Source: Actinomycetota bacterium
Lineage (GTDB): Bacteria; Actinomycetota; Acidimicrobiia; Acidimicrobiales; Acidimicrobilacustridaceae
Direction: 5' to 3'
Assembly (NCBI GenBank): GCA_026393455.1
Contig: JAPLAE010000024.1
Location: forward strand, 1-45,503
DNA length: 45,503 bases
In this document: positions 17,776 to 26,937 of the stretch, one piece after another
How positions within the stretch are numbered: position 1 is the first letter of the stretch
How the letters are laid out: each line of letters begins with the position of its first letter
Notes under the pieces: model-generated
What the model saw: the letters and a program-made list of their open reading frames with translations, nothing else
The model's database searches: none
Told to the model about the DNA's origin: nothing
Position numbers and translations under genes: made by a program

Positions 17776-20070
17776 ATGAGCGAGAACAAGACCTCCGGCA
17801 CCTACCCCGGTTTCGGCGGAAAAGTAGGGCGCGTCTTCGCCACCTCGGAATCCTGGTGGCCCGAGCGTCCGGTCTCGCCGGAAAACGCGCCCAACATCGT
17901 CATCCTTGGCTACGCCGACACTTCCCCATACGGAAGCGAAATCGCAACGCCGAACATCGAACGCTTAGCGAGCAACGGCCTCCAGTACAGCAACTACCAC
18001 TCAACTCCGATGTGCTCGCCAACGCGTGCCGCCCTCCTCACCGGCATGAATCCTCACGCTGCCGGTGTCGGAACCGTCGCACACGCCGATCCCGGCTTTC
18101 CTGGTTACGCGATGGAACTGGCCGAAGACGTTGTCACACTTCCTGAGACCCTTCGAGCGAACGGTTATGCCACCTACATGGTCGGCAAATGGCATCTGGC
18201 CAAAGACTCTGACCAATCCGATGCCGGGCCGCGTCACTCGTGGCCTTGCCAGCGAGGCTTTGATCGCTTCTACGGATTCCTCGACGGATTCACAAACCTT
18301 CATCAGCCTCATCGCCTGGTTCGCGACAACACGCCGGTCGATACCGACACCTACCCCGACGGCTACTACTTCACCGACGACATCACCGACGAAGCAATTG
18401 CCATGATCAAGGCGGGCAAAGCCTCGGCCCCCGACCAACCGTTTTTCCTTTATGTCGCTCACGGCGCAATTCATGCACCCCTGCACGCGAAGGCTGCCGA
18501 CATTTCGGCCCAAAAGGGGAACTATTCCGGAGGCTGGGACGAACTTCGCCTACGACGCTTCGCTCGCCAAAAAGAGCTCAGCGTCTTTGGCGACGAGGTC
18601 GTGCTGGCTCCTCGCAACACCGAAGCCAACAATGACGTCGAGCCATGGGATGAACTTTCCGACGACCAGAAGCAACTTTACGCGCGCTACATGGAAGTGT
18701 TCGCTGCCATGGTCACCAATGTCGATGACAACACCGGGCGACTCCTCGACACCCTCGACGACATGGGCGAACTCGACAACACCATCGTCATCTTCACTTC
18801 CGACAATGGGGCCTCTCGTGAAGGCGAAATGGTCGGCACCAGCGCGTACATGGCCCATGTCGGCCATGAAGGCGACGACATCGAGACCGACCTCTCGCGC
18901 ATCGATCTCATTGGCGGCCCACAAACTTCTCCGCATTACCCGCGTGGCTGGGCGATGGCGGGCAACACACCGTTCCGTCTGTACAAGATCAACACCCATG
19001 CGGGCGGGCATACCGTCCCATTTCTTGTTTCGTGGAAGGCCGGAGGTTTCAATGGCGGAACACTTCGACACCAGTACTCGCACGTCTCAGACATCTTCCC
19101 GACGCTGCTCGACATCCTTGGCATCGAACCCCTCACTAAGCGAAACGGAAATTCGGTAAAGCCCATCACTGGCTCGAGCATGACCCCGACACTCGCGTCG
19201 GCCAATGCCCCCGACCAGCGCACTGAAGCTGTTTACGAAATGATCGGTCACCGTGGCTTCTACCGGGACGGTTGGGAAGTCGTGACACTCCATCAGCCCA
19301 TGACGCCGTTCGATGATCGCGAATGGGAGCTCTACAACCTCGCTGTTGATCGCACTGAACTCAATAACCTCGCTGAAAGCGAACCAGAGAAGCTCGCTGA
19401 ACTCATCGACGCCTGGGACGAAGCTGCGTGGGACGGCCAGATCTACCCGCTCGATGAAGGAATCGGTCTTAAGTACGTCCTTCGACCACCGCGCACTGTC
19501 GTCTTCGAAGAACCACTTGCCATCTGGCCGGGAACGCCGACGCTCGAACGTTGGCGATCGCTGATGTTGATCTGGCTTCGGTCATTTCGGATTGAAGCAC
19601 CAATCACCGTCCACGAAGGCGCTATCGGAACTATCGCGGCACACGGCGATCAAAGTGGCGGCTACGGCCTCTACATCATCGAGGGTCAACGACCCACGCT
19701 CGTACATCACACTGGTCGAGGCGATCTCGCGATCGTCACCGGTCCATCGCTCTCCCCCGGCGACCACCTACTCGAATGTTCATTCGACGCGATCGGCAGC
19801 CGAACATGGAAGCTCTCGCTCACCGTCGATGGTGTGACGGTCGACGAACATCCTGAAGTGCAGATGCTGTTTGCGATGTCGCCGTTTGAAGGAATCAGCG
19901 TCGGGCGCGACCCTCGTTCGCCAGTGTGGTGGGAACGATACGAAACCCATGGTTCGTTCCACTGGACCGGAACACAGGGACCTGTCCGCTGGATTCCAGG
20001 CGACAAGGATCCCGATCAACCCGAAGACCTCATCGGTCTCCTTCGAATGCTCGGCGAGAAATTCGAATAG
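17776..20070 (+). CDS. Sulfatase-like protein apparently lacking the metal-binding DD pair
   Basis: A 764-residue type I sulfatase homologue that should hydrolyse a sulfate ester. C80-S-P-T-R is the formylglycine motif, K138/H140 in GKWHLA, H233 in HGAIHAP, D342/N343 in TSDNG, and a lysine in FRLYKINTHAGG are all kept. But between PN (39-40) and GYAD (45-48) only IVIL remains, where I recall about nine residues ending in a DD metal pair. A roughly five-residue in-frame deletion would explain this. Activity may be lost or altered. A C-terminal beta region of about 150 residues follows residue 600. It is the third gene of the P450-CaiB operon. Confidence 0.9.
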   Translation: MSENKTSGTYPGFGGKVGRVFATSESWWPERPVSPENAPNIVILGYADTSPYGSEIATPNIERLASNGLQYSNYHSTPMCSPTRAALLTGMNPHAAGVGTVAHADPGFPGYAMELAEDVVTLPETLRANGYATYMVGKWHLAKDSDQSDAGPRHSWPCQRGFDRFYGFLDGFTNLHQPHRLVRDNTPVDTDTYPDGYYFTDDITDEAIAMIKAGKASAPDQPFFLYVAHGAIHAPLHAKAADISAQKGNYSGGWDELRLRRFARQKELSVFGDEVVLAPRNTEANNDVEPWDELSDDQKQLYARYMEVFAAMVTNVDDNTGRLLDTLDDMGELDNTIVIFTSDNGASREGEMVGTSAYMAHVGHEGDDIETDLSRIDLIGGPQTSPHYPRGWAMAGNTPFRLYKINTHAGGHTVPFLVSWKAGGFNGGTLRHQYSHVSDIFPTLLDILGIEPLTKRNGNSVKPITGSSMTPTLASANAPDQRTEAVYEMIGHRGFYRDGWEVVTLHQPMTPFDDREWELYNLAVDRTELNNLAESEPEKLAELIDAWDEAAWDGQIYPLDEGIGLKYVLRPPRTVVFEEPLAIWPGTPTLERWRSLMLIWLRSFRIEAPITVHEGAIGTIAAHGDQSGGYGLYIIEGQRPTLVHHTGRGDLAIVTGPSLSPGDHLLECSFDAIGSRTWKLSLTVDGVTVDEHPEVQMLFAMSPFEGISVGRDPRSPVWWERYETHGSFHWTGTQGPVRWIPGDKDPDQPEDLIGLLRMLGEKFE

Positions 20071-20074
20071 ATGA

Positions 20075-21310
20075 CTACGCCGGTGAAGCGATGCTGTCCC
20101 ACGTAATCGGCACGTGGGAAAAACCGTCGATGAGATTCGAGTGGACACGCGGATAGTCCTTGGGATCTCCGACGAATTGAAGTCCTTCGAAACGGGTGAG
20201 AATTTCCTCGAACATGATGCGACCCTCGATGCGGGCAAGGTTGGCACCAAGACAGAAGTGCGGGCCACCAGCACCAAATGCCACATGATCGTTCGGGTTA
20301 CGCCGAACATCGATGGAATCGGGGTTTTCAAACGCGAGGTCGTCACGATTCGCAGAGGCGTACACCATCAGCACACGCTCGCCGGCCTTGATCTTCTTAC
20401 CGGCAAGTTCAGTATCGACTGTTGCCGTACGGGTGAACTGGATCACCGGAGTAGAAAAACGCAGCAGCTCTTCGATAGCTGTTGGGATCACCGAAAGATC
20501 ATTTCGAACGATGTCGTACTGATCCGGATTCTGAAGCAGGGCGAGCGTTCCGGTTGTGATCAAGTTTCGAGTGGTCTCCGAACCGGCGTTCTGCAGAAGC
20601 ATGAAGAACAGTTCGATTTGGAATGCCGTGAGCTTCTCGCCTTCGACCTCGGCATGAAGCAACACGCTCATGAGGTCATCGCTCGGATTGTCGGCTCGCT
20701 CGGCACACATTGCGTCGGCGTACATGAACATGTCGGTTGCTGCCTGCGCGCGCTCTTCGGGGGTGACAGAGGCATCGAACCCAAAGGTTTTTTCGGTCCA
20801 GTCGAAGACCTGGGCACGGTCAGCCTCGGGAACGCCGACCATGTCAGCAATCACGTGAAGCGGAAGCCACAACGCAAGATCATGGACGAGGTCGGCGCTT
20901 GTGCGGTCGGCCAATCCGTCGATGATGTCATTGGTACGCGTGCGTAGCATTTCTCCGAGTTCTGCAACGCGCTTCGGGGTGAAGCCCTTGTTGATGATCT
21001 TGCGGAGTTTCATATGGTCGGGCGCATCGAGGCTGATCATCAACTGATCGCTGCCGCCAGATGCCGATTCGTTGATGCCATCGTCAATGAAGGGATCGGG
21101 CGCGTTGCGATAGGTCGACGCGTCTCGAGAAACCTGCTGCACCTCGGCGTAGCGAGTCACCACCCATAACTTTTCTCCCTGATAGGAGGGATGATCGAGA
21201 CATGCGACGGGGTCGTTCTCACGAAGCCACCGGTAGTAGTCGTAGGGAACGCCGTGCGCGTAGGTCTCAGCATCGTGAAGAAGGGGCGCATCTACAAACG
21301 TGTCAGTCAC
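20075..21310 (-). CDS. Cytochrome P450
   Basis: A complete P450 of 411 residues from the GTG at 21310, which has AGAGGAG 5 nt upstream; the frame extends 39 nt further without a better site. It shows [18 protein letters not shown]-helix AGSETT (242-247), ExxR at E281-R284 and heme loop [11 protein letters not shown] with C353. It follows the nitronate-monooxygenase-like gene by 72 nt and converges with the sulfatase-like gene, with only 4 nt between stop codons. The substrate is unknown; the sequence is close in pattern to the 15235-16527 P450. Confidence 0.95.
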   Translation of the reverse strand: MTDTFVDAPLLHDAETYAHGVPYDYYRWLRENDPVACLDHPSYQGEKLWVVTRYAEVQQVSRDASTYRNAPDPFIDDGINESASGGSDQLMISLDAPDHMKLRKIINKGFTPKRVAELGEMLRTRTNDIIDGLADRTSADLVHDLALWLPLHVIADMVGVPEADRAQVFDWTEKTFGFDASVTPEERAQAATDMFMYADAMCAERADNPSDDLMSVLLHAEVEGEKLTAFQIELFFMLLQNAGSETTRNLITTGTLALLQNPDQYDIVRNDLSVIPTAIEELLRFSTPVIQFTRTATVDTELAGKKIKAGERVLMVYASANRDDLAFENPDSIDVRRNPNDHVAFGAGGPHFCLGANLARIEGRIMFEEILTRFEGLQFVGDPKDYPRVHSNLIDGFSHVPITWDSIASPA

Positions 21311-21382
21311 AGGGACTCCTCTAGGGGAATTCAAAGATTTGCCAGTCAAGACCCACAGTGGGTCGTCGTGCGGGTTCTTTGC

Positions 21383-22504
21383 TTAGTCGTTCAGAATTGA
21401 TGCCATACGTTCAGTCGTCTCAATCCACTCTTCCACCATTTCACGCACGACATCTTTGGTGGGGCGAACCTTGTTGAGGCGACCAACGATCTGACCTACC
21501 GGAAAGCCGATCAATTCGCGGGTGCCCACGCGTTGAGTGCGACGACCAGCTTCTTGATGAAGGATTCCCTGCAACGGCATCGGCAAGGTCCCTGGCGAAT
21601 CTTCTGCTTCCCACGCATCGGTCCACGCAGTGCGGAGTTGGCGGGCCGGCTTGCCGGTCATTGCTTTCGATCGGACGGTGTCACGCGATGTCGCGGCCAA
21701 CATGTTTTCGAGAGCAACGGGGTTGGTGTCGGCTTCAGTGACGGTGAGCCACATCGAGCCCGTCCATGCCCCCTGCGCTCCAAGCGCGATCGCAGCAGCC
21801 ATCTGTCGGCCCGTGGCAATACCTCCAGCAGCAAGAACCGGAATATCTGGCCCGACCGCATCGACGACCTCGGGCACGAGCACCATCGTTGAAATTTCAC
21901 CGCAGTGACCACCGGCTTCGGTTCCTTGCGCAACGATCACGTCGACACCGATTGCAACCTGACGCTCGGCGTGCACCTTTGATCCGGCAAGACCACCAAC
22001 AAGAATTCCCGCTTCGTGAGCTCGTTCAATCACGTACATCGGAGGCGGGCCCAACGCGTTGACAATCATCTTCACATTCGGATGGTTGAGACAAACCTCA
22101 ACCTGGCTCGGGCCCATTTCGTCGACCCCAAGTCCAGCGGCGGCGACTCGGCCAACGGGAAGATCGGCGGGGAGTTCCGGCACGTTGTAGCGAGTGAGGA
22201 GTTCATCGACGAACTCACGGTGTTCGGTCGGGATCATGGCGTCGAGCGAATCGAATGACGCGTCCTCTCCCCCACCCTTTCCGATGTAGTTCACCGGCAT
22301 GGCGAAGTCGACTCCGTAGGGCTTTCCGTTGACATGCTCATCGATCCAATTGAGTTCGATCTCAAGTTGCTCGGGCCCAAATGCCAGAGCCCCCAGCACA
22401 CCGAATCCGCCCGCATTCGTCACGGCTGCGACGACATCTCGACAATGAGAAAAGGCAAAGATTGGAAATTCAATACCCAGCCGATTGGCAAGCGGAGTGC
22501 TCAT
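21383..22504 (-). CDS. Nitronate monooxygenase-like FMN protein
   Basis: A 373-residue TIM-barrel flavoprotein (2-nitropropane dioxygenase family). It opens NRLGIEFPIFAFSHCRDVVAAVTNAGGFGVLGA, then carries VIVAQGTEAGGHCGE and VLAAGGIATGRQMAAAIALGAQGAWTG, the FMN-phosphate site. The ATG at 22504 has GAGGG upstream; the frame continues to 22804 but that part overlaps the divergent dehydrogenase. Family members oxidise alkyl nitronates or reduce enone-like compounds; which of these occurs here is unknown. A P450 follows after 72 nt. Confidence 0.92.
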   Translation of the reverse strand: MSTPLANRLGIEFPIFAFSHCRDVVAAVTNAGGFGVLGALAFGPEQLEIELNWIDEHVNGKPYGVDFAMPVNYIGKGGGEDASFDSLDAMIPTEHREFVDELLTRYNVPELPADLPVGRVAAAGLGVDEMGPSQVEVCLNHPNVKMIVNALGPPPMYVIERAHEAGILVGGLAGSKVHAERQVAIGVDVIVAQGTEAGGHCGEISTMVLVPEVVDAVGPDIPVLAAGGIATGRQMAAAIALGAQGAWTGSMWLTVTEADTNPVALENMLAATSRDTVRSKAMTGKPARQLRTAWTDAWEAEDSPGTLPMPLQGILHQEAGRRTQRVGTRELIGFPVGQIVGRLNKVRPTKDVVREMVEEWIETTERMASILND

Positions 22505-22688
22505 GGATCCCTCGGTTCGTTGGTGATGGCCACCGACCACGTGCGACACAAGTTCGGCGGATATGAAAAAAATGTAACATGACAAGCGTCGCCGGTGCTG
22601 TGCCGGCTGACACCCCTGCACGTTCAAGGGCATAGATTGCTCAGGCTGCGCCGCTAGGCCAGCCCTGCGCACCTGACTAGGAGTTCTC

Positions 22689-23831
22689 ATGAGGACACGA
22701 GCAGCCGTTCTGTACGGCCCGCATACCGAATACAAGATCGAAGAAATCGAACTCGACGAGCCAAAGGCCAACGAGGTTCTCGTTCGCTTTGTCGCCAGCG
22801 GCATGTGTCACTCCGATGAGCACATGGTCACCGGCGATATGGCCATGGACCCAGCAATCATCGAAATGCTCGGCTGGCAGCAGTACCCGATCATCCTCGG
22901 TCACGAGGGTGGCGGCATCGTCGAGAAGGTTGGCCCTGGCGTCACCGAACTCAAGCCTGGCGATCACGTCGTCACATCGTTTGTTCCTTCCTGCGGACGC
23001 TGCCCATCATGCGCTAAGGGTCAGCAGAACCTTTGCGACAACGGCGCTCATCTTCTTTCAGGTCGCCAAGAGGACGGAACCTCTCGTCACCATCTCCTCG
23101 ACGGAACCGACCTTGCGACCATGTGCTGTCTCGGCACGTTCGCAGAGCACTCCGTTATGAATATCAACTCTCTCGTGAAGATCGAAGAGGATCTTCCGCT
23201 CGACAAGGCCTGCCTTGTCGCATGTGGCGTAACCACTGGTTGGGGTTCGGCTACCTACGCCGCCGAGGTCGCTCCTGGCGACACTGTTGTCGTCATTGGC
23301 ACCGGCGGCGTTGGCATGAACGCTGTGCAGGGCGCGCACCTCGCTGGCGCTCGTTACGTCATCGCACTCGATCCTGTTGAGTTCAAGCGTGAACAGTCGC
23401 AGAACTTCGGCGCCACGCATGTTGCGTCTGATGTTGCCGAAGCACAGGCTCTTCTCGCCGAGCTCACATGGGGTCGCTTGGCCGACAAAGTCATCGTCAC
23501 CGTTGGCGAGGGCAAGGGCGCCGATCTTGAGTCGTACATGGGCATGGTTGGTAAGGGTGGACGACTTGTCTTCACTGCTGTCGCCAACATGAACGAAAAC
23601 GATGTGCAGCTCAACTTGTTTGCATTCGCTATGCAGCAGAAGCAACTCGTTGGCACCATCTTCGGTAGCGCCAACCCCCGTTACGATATGCCAAAGCTTC
23701 TCGGTCTTTACCGGAGCGGACATTTGAAGCTTGATGAGCTCGTCACTCGCACCTACACCCTCGACCAGATCAACGAGGGCTATCAGGACATGCGAGACGG
23801 TAAGAACATTCGCGGCGTCATCATTTACTGA
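22689..23831 (+). CDS. NDMA-dependent zinc alcohol dehydrogenase
   Basis: A 380-residue medium-chain dehydrogenase. Catalytic zinc ligands are C40, the GHE histidine (H72) and C179; structural zinc uses C102, C105, C108 and C116. The cofactor loop is GTGGVG (204-209). The EMLGWQQYPIILGHEGGGIVE region and overall length fit the NDMA-dependent subfamily that works with mycofactocin as electron carrier in actinobacteria (established for the family, inferred here). The ATG follows AGGAGTTCTC. It may oxidise an alcohol made by a nearby P450. Confidence 0.92.
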   Translation: MRTRAAVLYGPHTEYKIEEIELDEPKANEVLVRFVASGMCHSDEHMVTGDMAMDPAIIEMLGWQQYPIILGHEGGGIVEKVGPGVTELKPGDHVVTSFVPSCGRCPSCAKGQQNLCDNGAHLLSGRQEDGTSRHHLLDGTDLATMCCLGTFAEHSVMNINSLVKIEEDLPLDKACLVACGVTTGWGSATYAAEVAPGDTVVVIGTGGVGMNAVQGAHLAGARYVIALDPVEFKREQSQNFGATHVASDVAEAQALLAELTWGRLADKVIVTVGEGKGADLESYMGMVGKGGRLVFTAVANMNENDVQLNLFAFAMQQKQLVGTIFGSANPRYDMPKLLGLYRSGHLKLDELVTRTYTLDQINEGYQDMRDGKNIRGVIIY

Positions 23832-23883
23832 TTTTTTTACAATTGGCAGTTTCCGCACTCGGCGGGTTCGCACGGCCAAACGG

Positions 23884-24774
23884 TCAGCGGACCCGCCGTT
23901 GCAGTGGTGCCTGATGGCAGGCGCAGGAGAAGTGCTGATCACACGGACCAGATCGGCCAATCGGCGCGAAGCGATCAGGGTAGGCAATACCTGCATCGAC
24001 GCGACCGAGAAAGACGCATCCACACTCGGTGCAGGCCCATCCTGATTTGGAAATCGCTACGAGTTCGACGTCTGAGATCCCGAAGGCTGCGGCAACCGAT
24101 TCGGTTGAGCGCGCCCAACGCCCCTTAGCCTCGTCGATCGAGCCACGATCTTCGTTCTCTTGCGAGGGAAGCACCTCCCCCGCCATCACTGCGCCGAGAG
24201 TGGCGCAGGCGATGAGATCTTCGAGGGCCGCAGCGTCCGCTGCTCCTGGGTGCTGGCCCGACAACGCTGTTACATCGAGACGTTCAAGAGCCGAATGCAC
24301 ACGGAGCACAAGTGCTCCTTGTGCTGGCGGTCGACGCGTATGCCACAACGCTCCACTGATGAGAAGTTGTGCACGCTCCGCAACCGCTGCCGCGAGTGGG
24401 TCCGGTTGAACGAATCCGCCGCTCAGCACGAATGTCTGCGTAACAGCCGCTATAACCATGCGCCGCCAGTGGTTACCGATATCGGTTCGGCGTTCCGCTC
24501 TCGTCTGTTCGATCGCATCTGTGGGGGCAACGTGTTCAACCAATAGCGCTTCAAGGATGATCCAGAGCGATTCAACAGCAGTCTCAGGATCCTCAGATGG
24601 CATCCCGTTTTGCGCAGCAATAAAGGCTTGCCGAAGAACGGTTTCGGCACGCTCTTGATTCGCTTCACTAAAGGTAAAGATGTCCGCCGTCTCAATCCCA
24701 GTCACATGGAGATTCTCGCGTAACGCTCCGGCCAAATGGCGAACCGAAGACCAACTCTTTGATCTCATGAGCAC
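23884..24774 (-). CDS. Unrecognised protein with Cys/His-rich C-terminus
   Basis: An alpha-helical protein of up to 296 residues with no membrane segment. The last 60 residues carry CTECGCVFLG and, after a spacer, CDQHFSCACH, giving six cysteines and two histidines, which look like a small zinc-binding unit. The helical middle part does not match a family that I know. The start is uncertain: GTG at 24774 or ATG at 24768, neither with a clear ribosome site. An open frame also runs antisense, but the minus-strand protein has normal composition and is preferred. Confidence 0.65.
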   Translation of the reverse strand: MLMRSKSWSSVRHLAGALRENLHVTGIETADIFTFSEANQERAETVLRQAFIAAQNGMPSEDPETAVESLWIILEALLVEHVAPTDAIEQTRAERRTDIGNHWRRMVIAAVTQTFVLSGGFVQPDPLAAAVAERAQLLISGALWHTRRPPAQGALVLRVHSALERLDVTALSGQHPGAADAAALEDLIACATLGAVMAGEVLPSQENEDRGSIDEAKGRWARSTESVAAAFGISDVELVAISKSGWACTECGCVFLGRVDAGIAYPDRFAPIGRSGPCDQHFSCACHQAPLQRRVR

Positions 24775-24807
24775 AACAGTGGGATCAGACCGACATAGTC
24801 TTCATCG

Positions 24808-25059
24808 GTGGAGACCAACGAGACGACAGTCACGACAACGGCGCCGACCGGAGCTACGACGTCCACACTCATTGGCCCCAATGGCACCGCTCCCGGGATG
24901 AACTTCATCGAACAACAGCAGAAGCCAATGAATGACTCAAGCAATGAGCGTGCGGCCGGATTGCCGTTGCTCTTTGCTGGCGTTGTGCTGCTCGTGGTGT
25001 TTACGGTTGTCTTTGTGCGCGCGTGGCGCCGCAAACAGCGTTCGGTTCCAAGCTCGTAA
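24808..25059 (+). CDS. Small Thr-rich single-helix membrane protein
   Basis: An 83-residue protein. A Thr-rich N-terminus (METNETTVTTTAPTGATTS) is followed by one hydrophobic helix, GLPLLFAGVVLLVVFTVVFV (residues 51-70), and a basic tail RAWRRKQR, suggesting an N-out, C-in topology. A GTG start at 24808 is likely; no ribosome site is seen. The function is not known. Confidence 0.6.
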   Translation: METNETTVTTTAPTGATTSTLIGPNGTAPGMNFIEQQQKPMNDSSNERAAGLPLLFAGVVLLVVFTVVFVRAWRRKQRSVPSS

Positions 25060-25082
25060 CGCGTTCGAACGCGATCCAGAAA

Positions 25083-25877
25083 TCAGTGGCGAAGCAACGA
25101 CAGAAGCCGAAGGATTTCGAGATACAACCAAACGATCGTGACCGTGACGCCAAGCGCTGCGAGCCACTCCATCCGGCGCGGCGTCGTGCCCGACGCAACC
25201 GATCGTTCGATAAATGCGAAGTCGAGAGCGAGGTTCATTGCTGCCACTATGCAGATCACGACGCTTATGCCTATGCCAAGCGGTGTGGGGCTATTCCAAA
25301 ATGTGATGTTTGCCCCAAAGAGCTGAAACAGGAACGTGACGAGATACATCACGCCGATCCCCATCGTGGCCGCGATCGTTATGAGTACGAACTTCGGCGT
25401 GACTTTTACGATCCGAGTCGCGTAAAGCACGAACATCACAAGAACGACGCTGAGCGTTGCCAGAACCGCCTGCACAACGATGCCGTCGTACATTTGGTTA
25501 TAGAACGCCGAGATTGCCCCCAGCGCGGCGCCTTCGCAAAGCGCATACAGGGGAGCTGTTGCCGGCCCCCAGTTGGGCTTGAAAAACGTGGCAAATGCGA
25601 AGCCAAGGGCGACGAGCACGGCAAGCAGAACCCATGCAGGGAACGTCGTAGAGCTGATGGTGACGATCTGGCCTGTTGTCTGATCAAAAACTTCTTGTGT
25701 CGTCTGATGGACCTGAGACCATCCGAACCATCCCGATGCGCAGATAATGGCGAACAACACACCGAGTGCCGACAACGTGCCGCCAATGGTCATCGTTCGC
25801 CCGACGGGCGCAGTTCCATACCCCTCGGTGATGACCTGTTCGAAACGCTTGTCGTTCAATACGGGATTCGCTGGCAT
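25083..25877 (-). CDS. Bax inhibitor-1/YccA-family membrane protein
   Basis: A 264-residue integral membrane protein. After a short polar N-terminus (MPANPVLNDKRFEQ) it has about seven hydrophobic helices, with PLYALCEGAALGAIS and FVLYATRIVKVTPKF as family-like segments. The ATG at 25877 follows GGAAGGA. Members are proposed to be pH-sensitive calcium leak channels; in bacteria the role is not settled. It converges with the small Thr-rich gene. Confidence 0.9.
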   Translation of the reverse strand: MPANPVLNDKRFEQVITEGYGTAPVGRTMTIGGTLSALGVLFAIICASGWFGWSQVHQTTQEVFDQTTGQIVTISSTTFPAWVLLAVLVALGFAFATFFKPNWGPATAPLYALCEGAALGAISAFYNQMYDGIVVQAVLATLSVVLVMFVLYATRIVKVTPKFVLITIAATMGIGVMYLVTFLFQLFGANITFWNSPTPLGIGISVVICIVAAMNLALDFAFIERSVASGTTPRRMEWLAALGVTVTIVWLYLEILRLLSLLRH

Positions 25878-25950
25878 TTCAATCCTTCCCAAACTCGAAT
25901 AGGAACAGTCTAGGAATCACGGCTGCGGATTCCGCGTCACTCCGCAACGA

Positions 25951-26283
25951 TCACTCAGGAACGTTGATTTCGATCCGCCCGGCCTGTTCTCTGACGGAAA
26001 ACGTAACGATGGAACTCTTTTCATCGCGTCGTCCACTGGCTGACAACTTCGATCCTCCGCCCTCGGAATCAAACCGCCAGAAGTGGCTCAAACAAACGAT
26101 CTCCTCGCCATCAACCGCTCCGGCAATACCGAGATGAGACCACTGGTGAGGGCAACGGGCATCGCAGGCCACCACCTTGCCGGCGGTGGTTCGCCACACA
26201 ACGATGTCGCCATCTTCCCGGTCAACCGTCACTATCTGACCCGAGGCAAGCCGCTCGCTCTCCGTCACGTCGATCCAAGGCAT
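25951..26283 (-). CDS. Rieske [2Fe-2S] domain protein
   Basis: A 110-residue single-domain Rieske protein. C44-P-H46 and C64-L-S-H67 are the four ligands of the cluster, 17 residues apart as usual. It looks like a stand-alone ferredoxin component of a dioxygenase or nitrite-reductase-type system, but no partner oxygenase or reductase gene lies nearby. The ATG at 26283 is directly preceded by an in-frame TTG. Confidence 0.92.
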   Translation of the reverse strand: MPWIDVTESERLASGQIVTVDREDGDIVVWRTTAGKVVACDARCPHQWSHLGIAGAVDGEEIVCLSHFWRFDSEGGGSKLSASGRRDEKSSIVTFSVREQAGRIEINVPE

Positions 26284-26369
26284 CAATCGACAGTACCGCT
26301 AGGGGCCGATCCCCAAGAAACATTCCTAAAATTTCAACAAGAAGTATTTCCCCGCCTACGATCCCGGCC

Positions 26370-26879
26370 GTGGATTCATTTAGAGACTTAGTTGACGGCA
26401 ACAGGACCTACGCCTCCGCTTTCCCAAATGCCGAGCTTTCTGCGATCCCCCGCAAGAACCTTGCGGTCGTGACCTGCATGGATTGCCGGATCGATCCCCT
26501 TGCGATCTTTGGCTTCAACGTTGGCGATATCCATGTGATGCGAAATGCCGGCGCACGCGTCACACCCGACACGATCCGCTCGCTTATCAAGTCAGTCAAC
26601 CAACTTGAAGTTGACCGCATTGCCATCATGCATCACAACGATTGCGGCGCGGCCAAAATCGATCTACCTGGTCTGCGAGCAAAGGTGCTTGATGCCACCG
26701 GTTCCGACCCGGAGGATATCGAATTCCATCTCATCGGCGATCAGATCGCCGCGCTCGAGGCGGACATCGAAGCGGTCCGAAGCTGCCCCTACCTTCCTGT
26801 GGGAACCGCAGTAGCCGGCTTCATCTACGACGTTGCCACCGGAATCGCCGCCCTCCACGATTCGACCTTTGTTTCCTGA
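26370..26879 (+). CDS. Beta-class carbonic anhydrase
   Basis: A 169-residue enzyme that interconverts CO2 and bicarbonate. C36, H89 and C92 are the zinc ligands (CMDCR and HHNDCG), with the D38/R40 dyad. The size and the ending FIYDVATGIAALHD match the short type known from Mycobacterium Rv1284. A GTG start at 26370 is used; the ribosome site is weak. It is divergent from the Rieske gene. Confidence 0.94.
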   Translation: MDSFRDLVDGNRTYASAFPNAELSAIPRKNLAVVTCMDCRIDPLAIFGFNVGDIHVMRNAGARVTPDTIRSLIKSVNQLEVDRIAIMHHNDCGAAKIDLPGLRAKVLDATGSDPEDIEFHLIGDQIAALEADIEAVRSCPYLPVGTAVAGFIYDVATGIAALHDSTFVS

Positions 26880-26937
26880 ATCTTCGCGCTGCGCTGTTCG
26901 CTAAAGCGACAGAAGCGTTCGGACTCGGAACAAACGA

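Noticed and set aside
23861-23897. GGCGGGT/ACCCGCC repeat between the alcohol dehydrogenase and the Cys/His protein
   Set aside because: A weak stem with a long loop and no following U run; it spans a stop codon of the minus-strand gene. A T-run occurs before it, but without a hairpin.
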